Made by a program: the position numbers and the translations under genes. A stretch of DNA of 34,624 bases from an uncultured Lachnospiraceae bacterium (lineage in GTDB: Bacteria; Bacillota; Clostridia; Lachnospirales; Lachnospiraceae): assembly GCA_905201915.1 (NCBI GenBank), contig CAJKQE010000019.1, positions 1 through 34,624 of the forward strand. The letters are read 5' to 3'. How positions within the stretch are numbered: position 1 is the first letter of the stretch; every line of letters begins with the position of its first letter. The notes beneath the pieces were generated by a model that was not told the origin of the DNA, made no database searches, and saw only the letters and a list, made by a program, of their open reading frames with translations. This document shows, in pieces, positions 1-9,200 of the stretch.

Positions 1-142
1 CTACAGATTTCTGTAAGTCGATGATGTAGATACCATTTCTTTCTGTGTAGATGTATGGTGCCATTTTAGGGTTCCATCTTCTTGTCTGATGTCCGAAATG
101 AACACCTGCTTCAAGTAACTGTTTCATTGAAATAACGCTCAT
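1..142 (-). CDS. rpsB: 30S ribosomal protein S2, N-terminal part (runs off the window)
   Basis: The frame reads 47 codons from ATG at 142 to the window edge, starting MSVISMKQLLEAGVHFGHQT and continuing with RRWNPKMAPYIY and IDLQKSV. This is the highly conserved N-terminus of bacterial ribosomal protein S2, a component of the 30S subunit head platform that is needed for S1 recruitment. The protein is normally about 230-260 aa, so only about a fifth is present and the truncation is the window edge, not a gene defect. The start is supported by AAAGGAGAG seven to eight bases upstream of ATG. It has its own promoter (262-291) and a leader of about 110 nt. In Firmicutes rpsB is usually followed by tsf, which would lie outside this window. 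Confidence 0.97.
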   Translation of the reverse strand, partial: MSVISMKQLLEAGVHFGHQTRRWNPKMAPYIYTERNGIYIIDLQKSV

Positions 143-255
143 TTTTTTCTCTCCTTTGGTTTTCTCTTCCACCTGCTTCTGCTCCTTCGGGACTTTCTAA
201 GCACCCCCCGTTGAAATTCACAGGCGTGGTTATTTTCTACATTGCACTTAGCAAC
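143..255 (-). promoter_or_regulatory. rpsB 5' leader, possible structured RNA
   Basis: About 112 nt separate the predicted transcription start from the rpsB ATG, long for a simple leader. The RNA contains a G6 run at 203-208, then UGCUU paired with a downstream AAGCA, enclosing a small UCC-CGAA-GGA hairpin (about 172-202). S2 represses its own synthesis in several bacteria, so an autoregulatory leader is plausible. I do not recognise a specific published S2-leader motif here, so the function is inference only. Confidence 0.3.
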
Positions 256-261
256 GCAAGC

Positions 262-291
262 ATTATATCACAATTTTTTCTATAATTGCAA
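262..291 (-). promoter_or_regulatory. Promoter of rpsB
   Basis: Reading the minus strand: -35 TTGCAA (286-291), 18-bp spacer, perfect -10 TATAAT (262-267). The start point is expected near 255. It lies directly after the esterase stop codon (299), so the esterase gene has no terminator of its own before it. Confidence 0.8.
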
Positions 292-298
292 GGCTTTT

Positions 299-1129
299 TT
301 ACGAATAAAGTCCGAAATTTTCCAGCATCCATGAACGAAGAAGGGGAACCCAGCTCTGACATACTTTTTCCACACCTTTTCCTTCTTCATTTGCTGTCTG
401 TTCATTGGCAAGAGAAAGTCCATGCCCTCCTTGCGGATATAAATGATATTCCATTGGAACCCCTGCTTTTCCCAATGCTTCTGCAAATCGGAAAGAATTC
501 CAAAAAGGAACGACAGGATCTGTAAAAGTATGCCACAGGAAAGTTTTCGGTGTATGTTTTCCCACCTTATCCTCTAATGACACCTGCTCTTTCATTTCCG
601 GATAAGATTCTCCCAATAGATTTTTTATACTGTCCTGATGTGCAATTTCCTCCTTAGAGCTGATAACCGGATAGCACAAAACAAGTCCGTTTGGCTTTAA
701 AAGTTGCTTATCACACTGCATTTTCTCTGTTAACCATAATTCATTCCAAAACACACCATAACTGGCTGCCAAATGCCCTCCTGCTGAAAATCCCATAACA
801 ATAATTTTCTCTGCATCTACATTCCAGTCTTCTGCATGTTCTCTGATAAGCTTCACGCTTTGTGCCACTTCACAAAGTGCTGTAGGATAAACTGCCGGAG
901 CACAGGAATACCGTAAAACTGCTGCCTGATATCCCATGCTGTTAAACTGCAGAGCAATAGGCTCCGCTTCTCGATTGGAAGTCATGGCATAACCTCCTCC
1001 CGGACATATCAATACTAACGGTGTCTTTCTATTCCTTGCACCATCCATTACGTCTCCCAAAATATAAGTTTCCAACCATACGTCTTTTCCGGAACCTTCT
1101 ACTTGGATTTTTATCTGTTCATTTCTCAT
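299..1129 (-). CDS. Alpha/beta-hydrolase, BD-FAE / acetyl-xylan-esterase-like
   Basis: A 276-aa cytoplasmic alpha/beta hydrolase. Visible signatures are the oxyanion-hole segment CPGGGYAM (42-49), the nucleophile elbow GFSAGGHL with Ser115, the acid Asp204 in WHTFTDPVVP, and His236 in GGHGLSL, so the catalytic triad is complete. This arrangement is typical of carbohydrate acetyl/feruloyl esterases and related serine hydrolases of the BD-FAE/DLH/S9 superfamily. No signal peptide is present, so the substrate is intracellular, perhaps an imported acetylated sugar; the true substrate is unknown. The ATG overlaps the fbp stop by 4 nt (ATGA), indicating translational coupling with fbp. No terminator follows; transcription may read into rpsB. 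Confidence 0.85.
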   Translation of the reverse strand: MRNEQIKIQVEGSGKDVWLETYILGDVMDGARNRKTPLVLICPGGGYAMTSNREAEPIALQFNSMGYQAAVLRYSCAPAVYPTALCEVAQSVKLIREHAEDWNVDAEKIIVMGFSAGGHLAASYGVFWNELWLTEKMQCDKQLLKPNGLVLCYPVISSKEEIAHQDSIKNLLGESYPEMKEQVSLEDKVGKHTPKTFLWHTFTDPVVPFWNSFRFAEALGKAGVPMEYHLYPQGGHGLSLANEQTANEEGKGVEKVCQSWVPLLRSWMLENFGLYS

Positions 1130-3078
1130 AGCTTTTCTACCAGCAGTCCGTTTCTATAAGCATCTAAAAGCTCTTTCAGTTCTGCTATCCTTTCTTTTAA
1201 TTTTGCACCTGTATCTGTTGCCCCTACATTTTTTCTTTCTGTCACCCTTTTTACTAAAATACCGTCGGAAAGAATATCACTTTCTTTTGTAATAGCATCC
1301 TGTGTAGATGTAAATGGTTCATGAGCAGCTAAAATCATCCCCCATGAATTATAAATTAAAGTATATCCTGCAATACCGGTCTCTTTTTGATATGCTCTTG
1401 AAAAACCTCCATCAATAACAAGAATTTTCCCTTTACATTTAATCGGACTTTCTCCTGATGTATGATGTACAGGAACATGTCCATTTACAATATGTCTTTC
1501 TTCTCCTTTTACCTGAAATTCCTCAAAAATTCTCTCTGCCGCATCATCATCTTCCCAAAAATTATAATATGGATTTTTTATCTCTTGATGGGTTTCCTTT
1601 TCTTCCAGAAAATAACGTTCGAAAGTTGCCATTTTGGTTTTTCCAAATAAAGGAGAATTGGGACTGGTCCAAATATACCACAGAATATCTTTTCCTCTTT
1701 CTTTTTCTTTCCCATCTCTTGCCATAAAAGCTTTGCGAACATAACTTTCTAACACATCATACAAGGCTTTTCCTTTATAATATTTTTCAAAAATCTGTAC
1801 TTCTTTTAAAGTACCGTCCTCATTCATTGGAATACAGCCATGGTAAAGCAAATTTCCATTAAAAATTTTATACATACTTCCTTTTTTCAAAAGGAATCGT
1901 ATATGACTTTGCAGTTTTTCGCAGCTTATAAATGCTGACACCAGCCTTTCCATAACTTCTTTTTCTTCTTTTGAGAGTTCATAAGGATTTTCTGCATCAA
2001 TGGTCGGGAAATAACTATCCAACAGCTTATATTCCTTTCCCTTTAACCGAATTGTCCCTTCTGTATAATCAATATCATCTAAAAGAGCTCTGTCTGCCAT
2101 ACCAAATTCTCGTCTTCTCATAAGAAGCTGTCCTTCCAGCTTAAATTGGATAATCGAAATTGCCTTGTGCATTTTCATATTTAAATCCTGCTCCACAGGA
2201 TTTAAACGATGATTTCCCTTAATTTTAAAACACTGACAGTTATCCTCTTTATAGTATGTGAGAGCAAAGGTTGCTAACGGCAATAGATTGATACCATATC
2301 CATCTTCCAGAATATCCAGATTTCCGTAACGGGCACAAATTCGAATAACAGTTGCTATACAGCATTCCTGTCCCGCAGCTGCCCCCATCCACAAAATATC
2401 ATGGTTTCCCCACTGAATATCCAAGGAATGGTAAGTTTCCAGTTTATCCATAATTCGATGAGGTGCCGGTCCCCTGTCGTAAATGTCTCCTAAAATATGA
2501 AGATGGTCTACCACCAATCTCTGTATCAGTTCTGATAAGGCAATAATAAATTTCTCTGCACGACCAATATCAATAATTGTGCATATAATCTGTTCATAAT
2601 AAGATTCTTTATCTGTAATATCCCATCTTTCCGTAATCAATTCTTCAATAACATAAGCAAAATCTTTTGGAAGAGCTTTTCTTACTTTTGAACGCGTATA
2701 CTTTGATGCAGCTTTTTTACATACTTCAATTAAACGATACAGCGTAATTTTGTACCATTCCTCCATATCTCTTTCCTGTTTCTTAATCAGCTGTATTTTT
2801 TCTTTTGGATAATAGATTAAAGTAGCAAGGCTTTTCTTTTCCTGTTTGTTCATGGTATGCCCAAAAACAGTATCAATTTTTCTTCGGATAGAACCTGAAC
2901 CATTTTTCAATACATGCGAAAATGCTTCGTATTCCCCATGTATATCTGTAATAAAATGTTCCGTTCCTTTTGGCAGATTTAAAATTGATTGCAAATTAAT
3001 AATTTCTGTAGATGCTTCTGCTATTGTTGGATATAGTTCTGCCATTTTTTCCAGATACTTCTGTTTCATCTTCTCCAT
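1126..3078 (-). CDS. fbp: Fructose-1,6-bisphosphatase, class III
   Basis: A 650-aa protein matching the class III FBPase of Firmicutes (B. subtilis Fbp is about 670 aa), which hydrolyses fructose-1,6-bisphosphate to fructose-6-phosphate in gluconeogenesis. It has the calcineurin-like metallophosphatase motifs: DIHG (45-48), GDIYDRG (197-203) and GNHD (224-227), plus NGHVPVHH near residue 550. This architecture is unrelated in fold to class I FBPase. The first ATG is preferred because GAGGG lies seven bases upstream, whereas the second Met (residue 4) would sit only three bases from GGAG. It is coupled to the downstream esterase through a 4-nt overlap. I see no convincing promoter in the roughly 75 nt after the GH101 terminator. 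Confidence 0.96.
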   Translation of the reverse strand: MEKMKQKYLEKMAELYPTIAEASTEIINLQSILNLPKGTEHFITDIHGEYEAFSHVLKNGSGSIRRKIDTVFGHTMNKQEKKSLATLIYYPKEKIQLIKKQERDMEEWYKITLYRLIEVCKKAASKYTRSKVRKALPKDFAYVIEELITERWDITDKESYYEQIICTIIDIGRAEKFIIALSELIQRLVVDHLHILGDIYDRGPAPHRIMDKLETYHSLDIQWGNHDILWMGAAAGQECCIATVIRICARYGNLDILEDGYGINLLPLATFALTYYKEDNCQCFKIKGNHRLNPVEQDLNMKMHKAISIIQFKLEGQLLMRRREFGMADRALLDDIDYTEGTIRLKGKEYKLLDSYFPTIDAENPYELSKEEKEVMERLVSAFISCEKLQSHIRFLLKKGSMYKIFNGNLLYHGCIPMNEDGTLKEVQIFEKYYKGKALYDVLESYVRKAFMARDGKEKERGKDILWYIWTSPNSPLFGKTKMATFERYFLEEKETHQEIKNPYYNFWEDDDAAERIFEEFQVKGEERHIVNGHVPVHHTSGESPIKCKGKILVIDGGFSRAYQKETGIAGYTLIYNSWGMILAAHEPFTSTQDAITKESDILSDGILVKRVTERKNVGATDTGAKLKERIAELKELLDAYRNGLLVEKL

Positions 3079-3151
3079 TTCTTTTCCCTCATATACTTTC
3101 TGTTTTTCCCCAACATTGTTTCTAATACCCTCATTCTAACATAAAACAGAA

Positions 3152-3207
3152 AAAAAGGAAGCTGATGCTTCACGATTTTTTCATCGTTGAAGCAACAGCT
3201 CCTTTTT
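3152..3207 (-). terminator. Rho-independent terminator after GH101 gene
   Basis: On the minus strand GGAGCTGTTGCTTCA...CGAT, a short A-rich loop, then ATCG...TGAAGCATCAGCTTCC followed by a T7 run. The long stem has small bulges and lies 40 nt after the GH101 stop, before fbp. It shares the core TGTTGCTT with the terminators at 13185 and 28809. Confidence 0.85.
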
Positions 3208-3247
3208 AGTTAAAATTTAATACTTATTAAATTTTCTGTACTATGCT

Positions 3248-6200
3248 TTATAACATCTTTCCAGATGCATCTACATAGTATCCGTCAATCCACTGATTGC
3301 TTGCCATTGTTCCATCTGCATTCAGGTAGTACCAATGTCCATCGATAGATGCCCAACCTGTTTCCATTGTTCCGTCTGCATTCAGGTAATACCAATGTCC
3401 ACCTACTGCTGTCCAGCCTGTTGCCATTGTTCCGTCTTCGTTCAGGTAATACCAATATCCACCGATAGATGTCCAACCGATATCCATTCTTCCATCTTCA
3501 TTATTCAGATGATACCATTTACCATCGATAAATGCCCAACCTGTTTCCATTGTTCCGTCTGCATTCAGATAATACCAATATCCACCTACTGCTGTCCAGC
3601 CTGTTGCCATTGTTCCATCTGCATTCAGATAGTACCATTTTCCACCGATAGATGCCCAGCCTGTTTCCATTGTTCCATCTGTATTCAGATAATACCAATG
3701 TCCATCAACTGCTGTCCAACCTGTTGCCATGATTCCATCTTTATCGAAGTAATACCAATGTCCTGCAATTGCATTCCATCCAACGACTTTCTTGCCGTTT
3801 TCATAGTATACCCAGCCGTTTTCAGTTTCAACCCAGCCTGATTTCTCTACTAAGTTCTTCTGTGCTGTCTCTAAATCTGCAACTGCTTTTGCAATTTCTT
3901 CTGCTGTTGCATCTGCGTTATCATAAACTGCCTGTGCTTTCTGAAGTTCTGTTGTAAATACTTTCCAGCTAGCTGCTGTATATTTGTCTTTCTTCAGATC
4001 TTTTGCTGCTTCAAGAGCTTTTTCTAACGCATCTTTAGATGGTTTTGGAGCCTGTAATCCTTCTGATGCTTCTAACAGAGCGTTTACTGCATCCTGTACC
4101 ATTTCTTCTGTTGCTTCTGCATTTGCATAAACTTCTTCTGCTGCTTTCAATGCTTCTGCAAATGGTGCCCAAGTTTCTGGTGTGTAATCAGCTTCTTTTT
4201 TCTCTTTTGCTGCATCAATCGCTGCTTTCAGACCAGATTTTTCAGGAACTTTTACTAACACATTCATAGCCTGTGTCAGTTTTTCTTCTGCGTCGTTTAC
4301 CTGATTAAATGTTGCATTTGCATCTGCTGCTACGGCTCTTGCTTCTTCTAATGCAGCTTCAAATTCAGCCCAACCAGCACTCAGATAATCTTCCTTCTGT
4401 TTGTTCTGCGCTGCTGTGATAGCATCATTTAAGTTTGTCTTATCAACACCTGGTGCATCTGCTCCAAAACGAACTTCAGATACTACGATGTAATCATCTG
4501 TAGCTGCAACTACAATATTCAGAGTTTTTGTTTCTTTTCCATCGGTTACTGTTACTGTATAATTTCCTAACGGAATATTTTTAAATTTGTAGTTTCCAAG
4601 AGCATCTGTTTTAACAGTTTTAGCAATTGCTTCTGCTGCACCTTCTGCACTCTTGAGACTAACTGTAGCACCTTCTAATGCCTTTCCAGCTTTATCAGAT
4701 ACATGACCAGAAACAGTTTCCACATCACCTTCTGGCATATCATAAGAAGTTACTTTTACATTATCAATTGTTACATTGTTAGCATTTCTTGTGTTCAGAC
4801 CTACAAAACCAGCTTTTGTTGGCATTCCACCCATATTCAACTTATTAAATACTAATTTACCATCTACCCATAAGGAAACAGTTGTATCCACAATTTCAGC
4901 TTTCAGATGTAATTTTTTACCTGCTGATGCTGTCGGGCCACTATACATAGATGACCATGAATTTGATCCATCACTGCCCCAGTATTCTGCAAACCATTGA
5001 TTTTCTGCATCGCCTACACCAACGTATATACGGTCATCCATACCATTTGCACGAAGCAGGATACCAAGACGTTTACCGCTCTTTTCAGGTGTAACATCCA
5101 TTTCAACTACACCATTTTTAAATCTTGGTGCTGCTGTTTCACAAACGTTAGCATGTCCACCAGGGAATTTAACTTTAATTGCTTCATCAGCTACACTAAT
5201 TGTTGTACTTGATGTATTTCCTGCAAGGTTATCCCATGTCTTTTTACTATCACTATAGTCATTCTCATAATCTACAGTAGAAAGTGGCTGCAACATAACG
5301 TTCTGAACAAGACCTTTTTCTTTTGTTACAGTGATTTCCTGTGTAAAGACATCATATCCGTCTTTTTCAACTTTTAAGGTATATGTTCCTGCTAAAAGCT
5401 TATCAAACTTATAAGTACCTTTTGCATCTGTCTGAACTGCTTCTGGTCTGCTCTTTCCTACAAGAGATACAGTAGCACCTTCTACATTCTTACCAAGAGC
5501 AATTATATGACCTTCTACAGAAGACTGTGTATCTTTTAACTGGAAGTCCTGTGTAAATTCAAGGTTGTCTTTTGTAACTTTAACTTTTGCTGTTGCTTTT
5601 GCCCAAATAGGACTGTCTGCTTTTACTGTCCATTCACCAAATAATACACCTGGAAGAGTATACTGTCCACGGCTGTTTGTAACAGTTTTTACTGTCTTGT
5701 CATCCATTTTAACACTAACAGTAATGTTTTCAATTGGTCTTCCATTTGTATCTGTAACTGTACCGGACATAGTTGCACCGACTACTTTCAGATCTTTGAT
5801 TGCCTGTTCTAATGTTTTATACACTTTATCGACAGTTGCCTGTTCTGCATCAAAGTTATCTAATGCTTCATTTGCAGCTTCCATGGCTTCTGTAAATGTT
5901 TTCCATGTATCTGCACTATAATTTACTTCATAGCGACCTTCATTTTCAGCTACTAAAGTTTCCAGTTTTGCTTTCTGTGCTTTGGATTTTTCGATTACAA
6001 GATTATCTAAAACGAAATCTTTGTATCCACCAAAGTCAGCATCTCCGCCACCTGTTCCCTGAAGATCAGGAGCTGTTCTTGTAGACTGAATACCAAACCA
6101 ACTCTGTCCGCCTTCAGCACCTGTAATACGGAATTTATAATGTTTTGTTTCTGCTTTCTTTCCACCTGGAATAGAAGATTCTAATGGAATGTACTCTACA

Positions 6201-9200
6201 TTTCCGCTTTCTACATTTCCGTTACCTACTGCTAATGCATAAGTTCCTTCGGAACCACACTGATAATCAAAGCTTACGTTATATGTAACGCCTTCTTCAA
6301 AACGGAAGTTCTGTGGAATTGTCTGATAGATCAAGTTTCCTCTCTGTGTCAGACCATTTGTCTTTAAGGACCAGTCACCTTCTAATACATCGTCCAGTTT
6401 CTTTGTGAACCAGCCTGCTGATGTATATTTTGAATCTTTTTTATTCTTTTCAGATAAATGAGTACGGTTATCTGTAACGCCTTCTGCTCCACCAACTACG
6501 AATGGCCATAAGCCCTGTGGAACTGTTTCAAAGTTCTGTACAAATTTACTGTCAGATACGAAGTTATTAGAATCATTCTGAACAATTCTTAAATCATCAA
6601 AGTAAACTTCGCCTTCGCCCTTATCACGTTTCAATTTGATAGTTGCTGTTCCATCTTCACCTGCTGTAAAGAATACATACATATTCTGGAAGTAACTTCC
6701 CTGACCTTGGATTGTAGCATTGCTTCCATTTGTATTATGAGCATCTGCCTGGCTGTAGTTTTTAGCAATAGATTTTGTTGTATAGTTGGATACTGTTTTA
6801 CCACCAGATGTAACTTCCAGATAAGCTTTTGCATCACTTCTGTTATCTACTGCAACCATAGCTACATACTGTTTACCTTTTTTAAGTTCTGTAGCTGTCT
6901 GCTCCAGAGCTACTTCATCTGTCTGGTTATTCAAACGAAGCATTGGGTTAAAGCCTGCACTATGGATAATCTGTGCAGCATCTTTTTCACCTGTAATTTT
7001 CCAATGTTCCAAAGAAGCACTGTTAAATCCTGTATCTACCAGATGAGTTCCTTTACTCCATTCCAAATCTTTATTTGTTGGATTCTTAGCTTCTGTCTGA
7101 TAGAGAACATAAGGTGTTCTAGCTGTTGCTTGAATTGTAATCTGACCATCAGATACTGTTGCATTTGCTACTTCTTTCTTACCATTTTCTGTAAGCTCAT
7201 AAACTTTTGCATTTTCCCATCCTGCCGGAAGTGTCCATGTAGAAGTTCCACCTGCCTGATTCCAATGATACAGTTTGTAGTTATCACCTAAAGATTTACC
7301 ATTTGCATCCCAGTACCATGGAATTAAGTATTTTTCACCATCCATGATAACTCTTTCACCATTTCCGTCATCAAACTTCATGGTTCTCAAGCTATAACCG
7401 GCATCGCTTCCATTATTGGACTGTCTTTCTACTGTAACAGTCTGTTTTCTTTCTTTATCCTGAAGAACAACCTTCATTTCAGGAGTCCATGCAGAACCTG
7501 CAACCATAGTAGCCTCTCCGTCTACCCATTGCATAACTTCGTAATGCTGAAGGAATTTTGTAGATACATCATCATCAAAGAGGTTTTCAATGTATCCCTT
7601 ATAGTCATTTCTTCCCTGCCATCCTTCGAAGTCTTTCATATCGTATCCACCAAGAAGTGGATTAACTGCTGCTCCACCATAGCTTGGATAATCACCAACC
7701 CATGAATCTTTCTGATGGTTACGGATAAATCTTGTGATTGCACTGTTGATACCTTTATTTGCTGCTCCACCATAAGTAAGGTCGGCTGCCCAGTGCTGGA
7801 ATGTAGAATCATACTCATTTGCATGGCCCCACTCACCTGCTAATCTCCAATCACATGTTTCTGTGATTTCTTTTGCAAGCTGACGGCTTGCCCATGTACC
7901 ATTATCACCGGACTGACCATTGCCCCATACGTCTACGTAGATAAAGTCAAGGTCATTCTTTCCATCCGGGTCTGCTGCATCCAATTTTTTCTTTAAGTCT
8001 AAGAAACGTTCTTCACGACCATGTCTTAAATCGTAATCAGCATTGATGTTGATACCCTGATCCAGCCAGTTCCAACCATAAGAATATTTTCCATTGGAAC
8101 CTTTCATCAATCTATCTTCTTCGAAGTAAATAGATTCTGGATATGTTTCACTGGCATTTACGTGAATACCAAAGGTAGCTCCGTATTTTGCACCCTCTTT
8201 CATAAGAGTTGTCATATCTTCTGCGCCACCGATTCTGGTACCGATATCAGCGTAATTCAAATGTCCAGAGTCATGTCCTTCACTTCCGTAACCTTTCAAC
8301 AGAACACTCTGTCCCAGACCATCTGTATTTAAGTATACTTTTTTAACATTATCCAGAGTCATCAGGAATGGGTTCTGTGCCTGGCTGGAGAAGTTCATTG
8401 CGATACGAAGTGCTGTTCTATCAGGTACTAATTCGCTTCCCTTAGGATTATTCATAATATCACGATAAACAATCGCACCATCCTGCCAGTCTACTTTCTC
8501 ATCACTGTTTTCATCTGCTGTGATAGCAATCTTTGTAGAAGGAAGTTCATAATCTTTACTTTCTTCTCTATAATCTTCCCCTTTTTGCCATGTCCAGTAG
8601 TTACTGCTTAATCCAGTTTCACGATATCCTTCTTTTGCTACTGTATTAGCTACAACACGCTGCCAATCGCGGTTTACATTGTTTTCAGAATTGCTCCAAA
8701 GACCTGCACTTAAATCAGCATTAGATACAAATGCATACATATAACCAGTTTTACCTGTTCCCATGGATGCAACATCTTGATGTGTATCTCCGCTAACTTT
8801 GGTGTTATTTGACATATTTGCACCATCAAATCTTGCGCCTGCCTGTGAAGTTCTTACAGACACCAGATTTTGATTTGGAATATTGATTGTCTTTATTAAT
8901 GCAGAGCCTTTTTCTCTTTCTACAGATGTAATATTAAAAGCAAGTGTATTTTTCTCTACTACTAATTCTGCTTTGATTGTTGCATGAATATTTTTAACAT
9001 CATTATTCAGCTTCATTGTGTAAAGCATCTTGTTGTTGCCTTCTTTTTTAGAAGTAACTTCTGGTTTTACTTCAAAGCCTGTAGAGTCATCAGCAGTTGT
9101 CTGATTGAGCACGATTGTATCCAGTTTTTCTGTCTGGCCATACATTTTTTTACCTGCTCCATTGCCTTTTAAGAGTTCATATCCTGCTACTCGTGGGAAT

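Noticed and set aside
3335..3841. A long plus-strand open frame (168 codons) opposite the wall-binding repeats
   Set aside because: It is antisense to the repeat array; the periodic codons give a stop-free frame. No ribosome site, and its Cys/Pro/Ile-rich product is just the complement of the repeat.
3251..3841. CRISPR-like periodic repeats
   Set aside because: The repeats are in-frame coding units of about 60 bp with no spacers and no cas genes.
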